Source of the DNA: Nitrososphaerota archaeon
GTDB taxonomy: Archaea; Thermoproteota; Nitrososphaeria; Nitrososphaerales; JACPRH01
Assembly: GCA_016190055.1 (NCBI GenBank)
Contig: JACPRH010000010.1
Location: 1 to 64,000, forward strand
Direction: 5' to 3'
DNA length: 64,000 nucleotides
The stretch's first letter is position 1. The number at the start of each line of letters is the position of its first letter. Of the stretch, positions 18,728-27,710 are shown one piece after another. Position numbers and translations under genes: made by a program. The notes under the pieces are model-generated. The model was not told the DNA's origin and searched no databases. It saw only the letters and a list, made by a program, of their open reading frames with translations.

Positions 18728-19176
18728 GCAGAACCGTAGTGCTCGACACAGGCGTCATCGCCGAATACATCGACCTATCTGGCACACTCCACCAACAAGC
18801 AGAAGCCATAATCGAAAGCGTTAGGCTCGGCAAACTCACCGCCATAATTACACATCCAACTCTAGCCGAAACCTACTACGTCTCACTCCGCATCTACGAG
18901 AAATTAGGTCTAGCCGGATCCGAGCGGAGATCACAGGAGCTTGTCACATGGCTCTACAGTTCACCTAACTTCAAAATAGCCGAACCGACACTCCGCCTCG
19001 CTATCCTCGCCGGTCAAATCAAAACAAACTTCCAAGTAGCATTAACCGACGCCTACGTGATCGCTGCCTCACAGATCTACAACGGTAAACCTCTCTTCAG
19101 AAAAAGAGAAAGCGAGATGGCAAAAAACATAAGTCGGCTCAAAAAAGATTACGACATCCTATTTCTAGAGGACTAG
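18724..19176 (+). CDS. PIN-domain ribonuclease toxin (VapC-like)
   Basis: Metal-dependent RNase of the PIN fold. Acidic residues: VVLDTGVIAEYID (first Asp), THPTLAETY (Glu) and LTDAYVIAAS (third Asp). 150 residues. Encoded with the antitoxin upstream by a four-base overlap. VapC toxins usually cleave tRNA or rRNA; the target here is unknown. Confidence 0.9.
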   Translation: MSRTVVLDTGVIAEYIDLSGTLHQQAEAIIESVRLGKLTAIITHPTLAETYYVSLRIYEKLGLAGSERRSQELVTWLYSSPNFKIAEPTLRLAILAGQIKTNFQVALTDAYVIAASQIYNGKPLFRKRESEMAKNISRLKKDYDILFLED

Positions 19177-19210
19177 CTCCTAATCCACCGCTTAACTTGT
19201 TCTTCATTTC

Positions 19211-19585
19211 TCACTTGATGAACTCCACGTTTGGAAGCGTCTTGAACGCAGTATCACCCGTAAGATACTTTACTCCCAAGCGTTCTGCCATAACGTATCC
19301 TAACGCATCTGCATAGGACAAAGCGGTCTTGTTGAGCTTCATTCTTAGCCTTAACTTCATACCTTGCTTGATGTCCTCTTCACTTATCTCTGCTTGATAT
19401 TGTCTGAAGGCTCCATAGGCGTTGTCCGCAATCTCTTCGCCATATTCGCGCAAGACCATGAAGTATAGCTCTATCAGGTTCAGAACTGATGTTGTTAGAG
19501 TAGTGCTAGAGAAGTACTTGTGGTAGTTCTGATTGCCTCTCAGGTATTCTACCATCGCATAGGTATCGAGAAAGAAGGCTGGCAA
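19211..19585 (-). CDS. PIN-domain ribonuclease toxin (second pair)
   Basis: 124-residue PIN protein: FFLDTYAMVEYLRG (first Asp), SVLNLIELY (Glu), SYADALGYVMAE (Asp) and LTGDTAFKTLPNVEF at the end. Encoded eight bases downstream of its antitoxin. Convergent with the first toxin gene, stops 34 bp apart, so the two pairs are tail to tail. Confidence 0.9.
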   Translation of the reverse strand: MPAFFLDTYAMVEYLRGNQNYHKYFSSTTLTTSVLNLIELYFMVLREYGEEIADNAYGAFRQYQAEISEEDIKQGMKLRLRMKLNKTALSYADALGYVMAERLGVKYLTGDTAFKTLPNVEFIK

Positions 19586-19592
19586 AGAAAGA

Positions 19593-19805
19593 CTAGTCTC
19601 CCCAGCCGGCTCGCGACTCTTCCTTCATCTGTTGAGTGCTCTTGGAGAACTTAAGTGACCCAAACATCTCTTCAAGGTTAATCCGTCTTTCCACCTCTAG
19701 CTCCACTAAATCTCCCTCCGCAAGATTATGTCTCTCAGCTTCATCTTTTGGAATCACAACCCCTAGCGAGTTTCCAACCCTCCTAACCCGACCTCTAACA
19801 CGCAT
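19593..19805 (-). CDS. AbrB-type antitoxin (second pair)
   Basis: 70 residues with the MazE/AbrB-like signature RVRRVGNSLGVVIPKDEAERHNLAEGD (quoted by parts: GNSLGVVIPKDEA and LAEGDLVELEV) and a toxin-binding tail. Promoter TATA-like sequence is within AAAATTTTAC upstream (about 19820). Confidence 0.88.
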   Translation of the reverse strand: MRVRGRVRRVGNSLGVVIPKDEAERHNLAEGDLVELEVERRINLEEMFGSLKFSKSTQQMKEESRAGWGD

Positions 19806-19997
19806 AATCTAACACCAAGTAAAATTTTACGCCAAGTAATACTTAAACGTTGTTGTAGATTTTCCAGAAGAGAAGCAGTTGCCGATTCTGTTAACTCTTC
19901 AGCGAATCAGTAGAACACGAACACGGTGCAGGTTGACAACAGCAGCAATGTCGTGCAGCGAGAGCTGTGAAAAACTTAACTTGGTCGTGGCGTAAAA

Positions 19998-20279
19998 CTA
20001 TTTCATCTTTAGCACTGAGACCACGATAAGCGTTAAGGCCGCTACCAGAATAACCGCCCTTACAGCATGCACCTCAAAGACGCTCGCCTTAGTAAGCTCA
20101 TACATTGCCCCTTCAATAATAGATGAGACTGTGAGTAGAATGAAGCCTAGAGCTGAGAGTATGAAGTTATTTCCTCCCCCCTTCCTATAGGCCTTAAGAG
20201 ATAAGTATGCAATTAGACCTCCAAGGCTTAGTCCTATGCCTTCCATTATTCTTACAAACCATACAATCTCTGAAGTCAT
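19998..20279 (-). CDS. Three-helix membrane protein paired with a regulator
   Basis: 93 residues with three hydrophobic helices (about 8-28, 38-58, 70-90). Its start overlaps the stop of the upstream HTH gene by four bases. HTH plus small membrane protein pairs of this kind are common in archaea and are thought to be regulator/sensor partners; no function is proven. Confidence 0.65.
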   Translation of the reverse strand: MTSEIVWFVRIMEGIGLSLGGLIAYLSLKAYRKGGGNNFILSALGFILLTVSSIIEGAMYELTKASVFEVHAVRAVILVAALTLIVVSVLKMK

Positions 20280-20635
20280 ACTCCGCCGAGTCCCCTCCAG
20301 TACCTCATGAACTTTTCTGTAACATCCGCATTCAAAATCAGATCAACCTCAACCCCACCTTTCTTACCAAAAGTTATCAGGACCGCTTTAACAGCACTTT
20401 CAAAAACATTGTATTTAGAACCAGTATCTCTAACCACACACTCTTTAACAACAATCAGCCCTGCATTCCTGAGCGCAGTAATATACTTGTAAGCAGTACT
20501 CAGCGGAATATCAAACGCATCACTCACATCATTAACAGACATAGGATTAGTCATGCGGCTGAGAATAGCCAAGCAGACATTATCCCCCAAGACCCCTACA
20601 ATGTCGTATTTCCGCTTGTCATCAGTAATGCGCAT
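20276..20635 (-). CDS. Winged-helix (ArsR-like) regulator
   Basis: 119 residues. GDNVCLAILSRMTNPMSVND then a recognition helix (PLSTAYKYITALRNAGLI) and wing (VKECVVRDTGSKYNVFES) define an ArsR-like winged helix. It is divergent from the collagen-stalk cytochrome gene across a 69-nt gap that must hold both promoters, so it is the likely regulator of that cytochrome. Confidence 0.78.
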   Translation of the reverse strand: MRITDDKRKYDIVGVLGDNVCLAILSRMTNPMSVNDVSDAFDIPLSTAYKYITALRNAGLIVVKECVVRDTGSKYNVFESAVKAVLITFGKKGGVEVDLILNADVTEKFMRYWRGLGGV

Positions 20636-20668
20636 CGCGCTATTTCTACAAAACCTAGAAAGTGCTTA

Positions 20669-20681
20669 GCCATTTAAACTC
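20669..20681. promoter_or_regulatory. Divergent promoter core
   Basis: CCATTTAAACTC is a TATA box about 30 nt upstream of the cytochrome ATG (20705) and reads GTTTAAATGG on the other strand toward the regulator gene (start 20635). Shared use would couple expression of the two genes. Confidence 0.5.
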
Positions 20682-20704
20682 TTCACTTTGGCAAGCACGC
20701 CGTT

Positions 20705-22186
20705 ATGTCAGCCGCATCTAGAATGAATATTGCGATTGCAATCGCAGTAATAGCAGTCATTATAGCCGCAGCAGGCCTAGCGTTACCAGGTCAGAAAGGT
20801 GACACAGGCCCCGCCGGCCCAGCTGGTCAAGCAGGGTCTCAAGGAGCAGCTGGCGCTCAGGGTCAAACAGGCCCAGCTGGTCCTCAAGGTCCAGCTGGCG
20901 CCCAAGGCGCTCAGGGTCCTGCTGGTCCTGCCGGTTCCGCTGGCCCACAAGGTTCAGCCGGTGCCCAAGGTCCTGCTGGCTCGGCTGGACCCCAAGGGCC
21001 TCAGGGTGCTCAGGGCGCCCTTGGCCCCGCTGGTCCTGCTGGAGCAGCAGGAGTCGGTGTTGAGTCTTCTATCCTGAAGGCTTCTCCGACCGTCGCTACG
21101 CCTTCTCTGGACGGCGCAGTGGATCCTGTTTGGCTCAAGGCTACTCCATTAGTTGTGCAGGTGAAGAATGGTGCCAACCTTCCGAACGGCTCCACAACTG
21201 TTCTTATGAGAGCACTCTACACCAAGGACACCATCTATTTCCTAGCTCAATGGAGTGATCCTACTTTATCTCAGAGGAGATCGCCTTGGCAGATGCAAGC
21301 CGATGGTACATGGAAGAAGCTGACGGATCCCAACGACAAGGGTGGCGACAACAACCTCTACTACGAGGATAAGGCCTCCTTCATTTGGCCCACTAACACC
21401 GGCGTAAAGGGCTTCGAGAAGGTGGGCTGCCTAGCAAGCTGTCACCCAGGTGAGACCAAGCCATACGGAAACATGTACACATCGAACGCAGGTGAAATCG
21501 CAGACATGTGGCACTTCAAGAGCATCAGAACAGCTCCCAATGGCCAAGTAGATGACCAGTACCTAGACTCTACAAGATACAATAAAACATCAGCTCCAGA
21601 AGCCGGAAGACACTCAGACCCTAAGACCTCAGGAGGATACAACGATAACGTCAACGCTGCAAAGAACGGACCTCAGTACGGTCGCGCAAACAACATGCCC
21701 GCTCCTCCATACTATATTCTAGACTCAGAGAAGGTACCAATCAACGCGTCCAACTACAAAGCAGGTGACGAAGTCCCAGGTATCATAATCGCACCCATAG
21801 TCGGTGACCGAGGCGACATCAAGGTAGGTTCAGTCTGGAAAGACGGCATCTGGACAATTGAAATGAGCAGAAAACTCGTCACCGGCTCAAAGTACGACGT
21901 CCAATACTCAAACATGACCGCCGAGTACCTCTTCGGAGTAGCAGTCTTCGAGAACGCAGCAGTCCGCCACGCCTGGACCGACATACCTCTCAAACTGACC
22001 TTCCAAACCGCAGAAACAACGACTGCAGCTGGAATTCCAGCTATACCCGCATCCCATGAGGGACGAACAACATGCGCGGTCTGCCACGCAACAGGCGCAG
22101 CAGGTGCACCAATATTCCCAAGCACACCAGATCATAAGTCCTTCGAAGATGCACGCGCAGTCTGCTCAACCTGCCACGGCAAGTAA
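20705..22186 (+). CDS. Collagen-stalk cytochrome with ethylbenzene-dehydrogenase-like heme domain
   Basis: N-terminal hydrophobic anchor (residues 8-26), then 30 Gly-X-Y triplets (residues 29-116), then a domain resembling the gamma-type heme domain of ethylbenzene/DMSO dehydrogenases ([15 protein letters not shown]...[17 protein letters not shown]). GCLASCHPG is a CX3CH site as often found in such domains. Two classic CXXCH motifs lie near the end (CAVCH about residue 455, CSTCH about 488), giving perhaps two or three hemes. No catalytic molybdenum subunit is nearby, so it is likely an extracellular electron carrier. Same anchor-stalk-heme layout as the decaheme protein at 35-2587. Confidence 0.85.
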   Translation: MSAASRMNIAIAIAVIAVIIAAAGLALPGQKGDTGPAGPAGQAGSQGAAGAQGQTGPAGPQGPAGAQGAQGPAGPAGSAGPQGSAGAQGPAGSAGPQGPQGAQGALGPAGPAGAAGVGVESSILKASPTVATPSLDGAVDPVWLKATPLVVQVKNGANLPNGSTTVLMRALYTKDTIYFLAQWSDPTLSQRRSPWQMQADGTWKKLTDPNDKGGDNNLYYEDKASFIWPTNTGVKGFEKVGCLASCHPGETKPYGNMYTSNAGEIADMWHFKSIRTAPNGQVDDQYLDSTRYNKTSAPEAGRHSDPKTSGGYNDNVNAAKNGPQYGRANNMPAPPYYILDSEKVPINASNYKAGDEVPGIIIAPIVGDRGDIKVGSVWKDGIWTIEMSRKLVTGSKYDVQYSNMTAEYLFGVAVFENAAVRHAWTDIPLKLTFQTAETTTAAGIPAIPASHEGRTTCAVCHATGAAGAPIFPSTPDHKSFEDARAVCSTCHGK

Positions 22187-22208
22187 ATAGACACAAGTAG
22201 CTAATTCA

Positions 22209-22240
22209 GGCCCAGATAATGGGCCACCTCCTTTATTTTC
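22209..22240 (+). terminator. Terminator of the second cytochrome gene
   Basis: GGCCC/GGGCC stem with AGATAAT loop, followed by ACCTCCTTTATTTT. Confidence 0.7.
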
Positions 22241-22457
22241 AACAATTACAGACTTTCCCTATACACTGATCTTTCTTTATCATCCATTACCAGTCACTTG
22301 GCATTTAGAGCAGGTTCTGAAGAATCAATCTAGACTGTTCTATTTCGTCACAATTGGTCACGAAGGATAAATAGGCGCCCACCTGAAGAATGAGCAGAAC
22401 CCTCATTGGGTAGACATTAAGTGGGACTCAGATTAAGGAGTTGTACAAGGGTGTGAT

Positions 22458-22681
22458 TTAGTCCGATTTAGTCTTGACAAGGTTCAACAGCTTCTTTGAG
22501 GGCTTGTCAAGCACCTTGGGCCTTCCTCCTTTCTCTGAAGTATCTCCTCCTTGATCAGCAATGTATCGGTCTCAAGATGCTTCAGATGAAATAGGATCGT
22601 TAACCTGACCAGTCCTGTCTTCTCAATCAACTTTGGAAGAGTACGCGGTGAAGCCTGAGCACCTTTGGCAAAGCAGCCCAT
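22458..22681 (-). pseudogene. Frameshifted winged-helix regulator remnant
   Basis: The open frame begins GASPRTLPKLIEKTG-like helix-turn-helix sequence (read as QASPRTLPKLIEKTGLVRLT), continues HLKHLETDTLLIKEEILQRK, then loses sense. Shifting one base at about 22517 restores GGRPKVLDKPSKKLLNLVKT and a TAA at 22458-22460. That tail is typical of archaeal regulators with a (G)RP(K)VxYKPS motif. The frameshift means it is probably dead. Flanked by a 15-bp inverted repeat. Confidence 0.7.
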
Positions 22682-22743
22682 CTATCTTACGGCAACAACT
22701 ATCTAGAACCATGCCTGCTGTCTCCATGGACTAAATCGGACTA
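22459..22743. repeat. Perfect 15-bp inverted repeats flanking the regulator remnant
   Basis: TAGTCCGATTTAGTC at 22459-22473 and its exact complement GACTAAATCGGACTA at 22729-22743, enclosing 255 bp. This could be the termini of a small non-autonomous mobile element or a duplicated binding site. Confidence 0.65.
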
Positions 22744-22767
22744 TATTGGCAAGACGCAATAACGTAA

Positions 22768-23028
22768 CTGGGACACTACCCAAAATCAATTGAAGTCAAG
22801 AAAGGAGTAGCCATAAAGGCTGCCAGCATAGAGGTTCTTGTCGTTTCAAAGTTCAGAGCTGCCGCAAAAAGACAAGGCGCCGATAACACCGATATACGCA
22901 CATTGACGTATAAAAAATACAAGGACATTGATTGGAATGTTTTAACACTGCTAACCCGCAACGAAATAGAGTTCCAGACAATAAAAAACCAAATGGACGC
23001 CTTGTACAGAATGCGACTCAGATTCTAA
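22768..23028 (+). pseudogene. 5'-truncated open frame, unrecognised
   Basis: An open frame of 86 codons follows an in-frame TAA but has no start codon until its last 15 residues. The sequence (YPKSIEVKKGVAIKAASIEV... ending MDALYRMRLRF) has protein-like composition and codon use. It begins just after the right-hand inverted repeat. Probably the tail of a broken gene; family unknown. Confidence 0.5.
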
Positions 23029-23111
23029 CATAATGCTAGAACGTTTGATTCGCATCTCCTAGATTACCGTACTTTTTATAAGCGTCATAGAGCGGGGATG
23101 AGTGAACCCAG

Positions 23112-25784
23112 ATGGTTTCAAGAAGAACACCGGTTGTACTCATTATCACCGCCATACTGTTAATGCCTCTCTTCACTTCTAGTCTCCCGTTAGCCGCCTC
23201 CGCACCTGATTACACGGAGGATATCTCTGTCACGCTTATCGGAAGATCAGCTTACTGGGCTATCACGATGAAAGGCAGCAACACCACCACAATAACAGGG
23301 CTGCCTGACGTTGAAAATAACGCGAGCGGAGTATCTAGCTACAGCATGGCGTATATGGAGTCGTCCAGGTGGTCGCCTGACTTTGAGCTCTTCTCAAACG
23401 CAGGCTACAACCTTCTAGGCTTCGACACAATCCCCTCCTCAGGGATATTTCTGAAGGTCACCGCGGAAAACGCGGACAACGCCGCGAAGTTCGCTGACTC
23501 AGTTGGAGCCCTGCTTCAGGTGCAGTTCAACAAGTTCCCCTCCGCAGGAAACCTCTACACCTTCTACTCACATATGGATCCGTTCCTGACACAAAAACTG
23601 TTCACCGCAGTCCCAGTGGTCGAAGGCGGTGCAGCAAGACTGGTTGACATAAACCAGTTCTACTCTCAAGGTATACCGATCTTCAAGTTTGCAGGCGAAA
23701 AGTCCGGTAGCAGTTTCATCCACACAGTAGTTATCGCAGGATTGAGGCAGAACGCCGTCCCAGCGACAAACGAGATTAAGATATCAGACCTGATACCTAA
23801 CGTCAGAACTATAAACGCCTCTTTAACAGCCGCCTCATCCAAAGTATCTGTACACGTAATCGGCGGCTTCATCACCTACGCCGACAAAGGTAACGTAACC
23901 AATTACGTTGACAACCGCTCTTCAAAGGTCCTCAACACCGTAGCAGCCACCAAACCATTCGAGACCACCGTAGATATGGTTCAAAACTTCCCTAATCTCA
24001 TAGCCACGAGAACAGTCGACAAGGCCGCTTTGAACCAAGGCGACATCGCCACAGTCGTAGTGCACGTTAAGAACGCAGCTCCCACCGGCTCAACCCCCGT
24101 AGCAAACATCACTGTCGCCGACAACTGGTGGCAGAGCGTCCCCGCATTACAGTTTGTTGACGGGGAAAGTAGCAGAAACCTAGGCCATTTAGCGGCAGGC
24201 GTCGAGATTACGCTGTCATACAGGTTGAGACTCGTCTCAGCTGATAAAGGAGAGGCGCTTGCACCCGCCAGCACGGTATCTTACTCCTACCCTATTCAGG
24301 GCAGCACAGTACGCGAGACCGTCAAGATGAATGCGCTTCAGCTAATTTTCAACGATATTCACCCAGCCGTCAGCGTAGAGGCAACAGTCGCCTCAACCTC
24401 CTACCCAATACTAGGCTCAATCCCGGTTAACCTGACGATAAGAAACGCAGGCAACGGTCATGCGGCTAACCTTGAAGTCGCAGGAAACACAAGGCCGAGC
24501 CTCCTCTCAGGAGAAACTTGGAAGCTAACCGTTAACCTACCCCCAACCACCATATCCACTCTGAAAGCCTCGAGCGACTGGGTCGTCAACTTTGACGACG
24601 GCGGCCAACGAAAACAGGTCAACTCAAACAGCATAACCATATACTACGATCTAACCGGCAGCGCACTCCCCAGCTTCGAAATAACAAGCGGCGCCACACC
24701 CACAGTTAAAGACGCATCCGCCACAATAAACGAAACAATCACAGTCACCAATAAAGGCAAAAACCCGCTGGAGAAAGTCAGCCTCAAAGGCACAGCATCA
24801 CCTGGCTTCACAATGCTAGGCGGCAACTACACCCAGCAAGGAACCACCTTATCGGCACAGTCAACAAACGTGGCGAACGGCAGCAAGGTCAGCTACATCT
24901 ACACCGCATCAGTCTCAAACCCGGATGAGAACTACGTCATTCAGCCGAGCCAAGTCACCGTAGAAGCCTCAGGGCTACAGATAACCCGGCTAACAGACTC
25001 GGAAGTAATTCCGCTAGGCGTCAAGATAACCAAGACAGTCACGCCTACCACGAACTTCGAAGGCGGCAACGTAACGCTTGATGCACGAGTGGTCAACAAA
25101 GGCTCCGTACCAATCTACGATGTAGTGTTCGCCGCAGGCACAGACACCTTCATGAATGTCACAAACGAACAGACAACCTACACAAAGGCCACAATGAACA
25201 AAGACGATGTCTTGGGTGGTAGCAACCAAGCGCTCCTAGTATCCGCCGGAGAGTTCAACACCTCCGAAGCAGCAACCCGCTTCAACATCGCAGGACACAC
25301 AACCACAAAAATCTCCAACACAACCACCGTAACAGTCTACAGCCCCATCTCAGCAGCACTAACAGTAAACCCCGCAGCACCAGTCGAAAAACAGGAGTTC
25401 ACAGCAACACTGACCGTGAAGAACCCCTCCGCAGTCACCGTCAAAGGCGTAAACGTAGCCGTCAACCTACCCACAGGCTTCAGAGTTACCTCAGGATCAC
25501 TCCAAGTCAACTCCGAAGACATAAACCCCAATGCGACAATCACAAAGAGCGCAACAATAATCTCAGACAACCCCGTATCAACCACCATCCCACAGCCAAA
25601 AGTCACCTTCACATACAGCGGAGAAACCTTCAACGGAGCATCCGCACCAGCAGATATACTAGTCAGAGACAACTCAACCACACGCTACGCCATACCCCTA
25701 GCAGTAGCGGCAATACTCATACTAGCAACAGTCCTCATAGCCAGAAAAACAGCAATCACATCAAAGGCGGCAAAAACCGCGTAA
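23112..25784 (+). CDS. Large surface protein with CARDB/S-layer-like repeats
   Basis: 890 residues. Signal peptide (about 1-30), then an N-terminal domain of about 250 residues without a known motif, then at least four Ig-like repeats of the conserved-repeat/CARDB type (LNQGDIATVVVHVKNAAPTG, VNLTIRNAGNGHAANLEV, NETITVTNKGKNPLEKVSL, EFTATLTVKNPSAVTVKGV), and a C-terminal membrane helix (YAIPLAVAAILILATVLIA) with basic end. Many Asn-X-Thr/Ser sequons suggest glycosylation. Likely an S-layer-associated or cell-surface adhesion protein. TTTTTATAAG at about 23071-23080 gives a very short leader. Confidence 0.8.
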   Translation: MVSRRTPVVLIITAILLMPLFTSSLPLAASAPDYTEDISVTLIGRSAYWAITMKGSNTTTITGLPDVENNASGVSSYSMAYMESSRWSPDFELFSNAGYNLLGFDTIPSSGIFLKVTAENADNAAKFADSVGALLQVQFNKFPSAGNLYTFYSHMDPFLTQKLFTAVPVVEGGAARLVDINQFYSQGIPIFKFAGEKSGSSFIHTVVIAGLRQNAVPATNEIKISDLIPNVRTINASLTAASSKVSVHVIGGFITYADKGNVTNYVDNRSSKVLNTVAATKPFETTVDMVQNFPNLIATRTVDKAALNQGDIATVVVHVKNAAPTGSTPVANITVADNWWQSVPALQFVDGESSRNLGHLAAGVEITLSYRLRLVSADKGEALAPASTVSYSYPIQGSTVRETVKMNALQLIFNDIHPAVSVEATVASTSYPILGSIPVNLTIRNAGNGHAANLEVAGNTRPSLLSGETWKLTVNLPPTTISTLKASSDWVVNFDDGGQRKQVNSNSITIYYDLTGSALPSFEITSGATPTVKDASATINETITVTNKGKNPLEKVSLKGTASPGFTMLGGNYTQQGTTLSAQSTNVANGSKVSYIYTASVSNPDENYVIQPSQVTVEASGLQITRLTDSEVIPLGVKITKTVTPTTNFEGGNVTLDARVVNKGSVPIYDVVFAAGTDTFMNVTNEQTTYTKATMNKDDVLGGSNQALLVSAGEFNTSEAATRFNIAGHTTTKISNTTTVTVYSPISAALTVNPAAPVEKQEFTATLTVKNPSAVTVKGVNVAVNLPTGFRVTSGSLQVNSEDINPNATITKSATIISDNPVSTTIPQPKVTFTYSGETFNGASAPADILVRDNSTTRYAIPLAVAAILILATVLIARKTAITSKAAKTA

Positions 25785-25960
25785 TCAGCGCAACAGCCGC
25801 CTCACACAATTCTGGGTATCATTATAACACCTCTATTTGCCATTTTCCATGTAGACTCTGTCTACGTTATGATACTCCGCTCTGTTCTGCTCTACGTGTT
25901 CTTCTACTGATAATGGTCTGTTGAGCCGGTTTAGCTTAGCTTAGATTGGCCTAGCCTAGA

Positions 25961-27616
25961 TTAGTTCTGGTCGTACGCACAGAAGCTGTTGTCTTCAGGT
26001 TTTGCGATCTTTCCCGCTTTGGGACAGCCGCAGTTAGCGTGGTGTGCGCGTCGCCTCAGGTCTCCGCGGTATAGTGAGTCTTCAAGTCTTTGTCCGCTCT
26101 TCTCCTCCCACTTCTCGGTTGGTAACCCGTGAGCTTTCTGTATCAGGTCTCGGTACCACTCCGGTATCACGTTGAAGGCGCAGAAGGGGATGATTCCGCT
26201 GCCGGGTGTCAGGTAATGTATGTCACACCGCTTCACCCTCTCGACATCGTAGTTGTACTTGTCCTGGAAATGCATCATTCCTAGGAAAAGGGATCTCTTA
26301 TGGAACTCACCTAGCGCCGTATAATCATGCTTGACTATAGCATTGAAGAGTAGCTTCGGAATACTGAGGCCCTCAGGCTGCTTCTTAAGATCTACGAAGC
26401 TTCCGAGATGAGTTAGGATTTTCGCCCCAACCAAGACTTTGCTGCGACCCTTCTTCAGATCCTCAGCCTTTCCCCGCAGATACTCCAGCAACCCCTCAAT
26501 ATCGACGAAGGTGGATATCGGAACTAATCGATCACCATCCTTGAATACGTAGGTGCCGGCACCGCAGGCAAAGTGCGTCGTCAACTTGTACTCAGACCTC
26601 TTAGTTATCGCCTCCACGAAGTCTGAGATAGGTGTGCAGGCCGGGATAGGGAACCACGAGGAGACTGGAATTTCACCTTCAGTCTGCTCCTCAACCCGCT
26701 GCATACAATCAGGTATAGTGATGCGGAGCTTCATACGCTCCTCTCTAGGTGTCCGTCCAACAAGCGAAACCGGCTGGAAGTTAACTGAACGGATTACATC
26801 GATGTTCCGCTGCGCATACCGGATAATTGCGCCCAACTCATGATCATTCACAGTCCCCATGACCGTTGGTACAAGCACAATCCCTAGCCCAGCAGTTCGG
26901 CAGTTTTCAACAGCGTAGGGTGCCTCCCAGTGATTCTTCGGGTTGGTCTTCGAAGTTACTCCGTCAAAACTCATGTAGACCGTATTAACACCTGCATCCC
27001 TAACTCTCTTGGCGAACTCAGGCTCAGTCGCTAACCGAATACCGTTAGTGTTCAGCTGAACGTGACCAACATTCTCCTCCTTCAAGATCTTAATGATGTC
27101 CACAAGATCTTCGCGAAGCGCAGGCTCCCCACCGGTGATCTGAACCGCGTTACCCTGCACCGGCCTCTCAGCCCGCAACTCCTTCGCCATCTCACGGATC
27201 TCATCAAGCGTAGGCTCATACACGTAGGAGCCGTCGACACCCTTCTTCGCGTAGAAGAAGCAGTACCAGCAGGTCAGATCGCAACGGTTCGTCACAACAA
27301 GGTTCGCTAGAGCTGTGTGGCTTAGATGGTCACCGCAGAGACCGCAGTCCTTGGGACAAACAACTCTCTTCTTCTTCACATGAGGATTCTCGACACCGGG
27401 GCCGTCCTCAGCATACCTGCTGAATTTGACGTAGGTCTCGTAGGATCCAAAATAGAGATCTTCAACCTCGCCGTGCTTGGCACAAACCTTTCGGATCCAA
27501 ACCTTTTGATTCCGCTCAAAGATATTGGCGGGGATAACCCTGTTGCACTCCGGGCAAATACTCTCAGTTTTTCTGATAAGGGCCTCTGAGCCATTTGTAT
27601 ATTGAACTTGGGTCAA
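25961..27616 (-). CDS. tes: Tetraether lipid synthase-type radical SAM enzyme
   Basis: Radical SAM protein of the MJ0619/Tes family, which joins two archaeol tails to make membrane-spanning GDGT lipids. N-terminal zinc/rubredoxin-like region (CPECNRVIPANIF...CAKHGEVEDLYF), an auxiliary cluster motif CPKDCGLCGDH, then the radical SAM triad CDLTCWYC (CX3CX2C, about residue 113) and ITGGEPALR for SAM binding. More Cys near the C-terminus (CDIHYLTPGS...FCAF, NCGCPKAG) fit the extra clusters. 551 residues is family-typical. TTG start. Divergent from a TrmB-type regulator. Confidence 0.85.
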   Translation of the reverse strand: MTQVQYTNGSEALIRKTESICPECNRVIPANIFERNQKVWIRKVCAKHGEVEDLYFGSYETYVKFSRYAEDGPGVENPHVKKKRVVCPKDCGLCGDHLSHTALANLVVTNRCDLTCWYCFFYAKKGVDGSYVYEPTLDEIREMAKELRAERPVQGNAVQITGGEPALREDLVDIIKILKEENVGHVQLNTNGIRLATEPEFAKRVRDAGVNTVYMSFDGVTSKTNPKNHWEAPYAVENCRTAGLGIVLVPTVMGTVNDHELGAIIRYAQRNIDVIRSVNFQPVSLVGRTPREERMKLRITIPDCMQRVEEQTEGEIPVSSWFPIPACTPISDFVEAITKRSEYKLTTHFACGAGTYVFKDGDRLVPISTFVDIEGLLEYLRGKAEDLKKGRSKVLVGAKILTHLGSFVDLKKQPEGLSIPKLLFNAIVKHDYTALGEFHKRSLFLGMMHFQDKYNYDVERVKRCDIHYLTPGSGIIPFCAFNVIPEWYRDLIQKAHGLPTEKWEEKSGQRLEDSLYRGDLRRRAHHANCGCPKAGKIAKPEDNSFCAYDQN

Positions 27617-27647
27617 AACTTATTACCACTGACAGTTGTAATATGGT

Positions 27648-27658
27648 GCGCTAAGCGC
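27648..27658. promoter_or_regulatory. Palindrome between tes and the TrmB-like gene
   Basis: GCGCTAAGCGC, an 11-bp palindrome in the middle of the 94-nt divergent gap, inside TATGGTGCGCTAAGCGCCAT. Candidate operator for the adjacent regulator. Confidence 0.45.
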
Positions 27659-27710
27659 CATTTTTAACGTTTTCAGAAGAATAAACAGGTGAGTAGTAGG
27701 TGAACCCACG

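Noticed and set aside
25925..25965. TTAGCTTAGCTTAG...CCTAGCCTAG short repeats upstream of the tes stop
   Set aside because: Only two or three imperfect units without regular spacing; not a CRISPR or iteron array.
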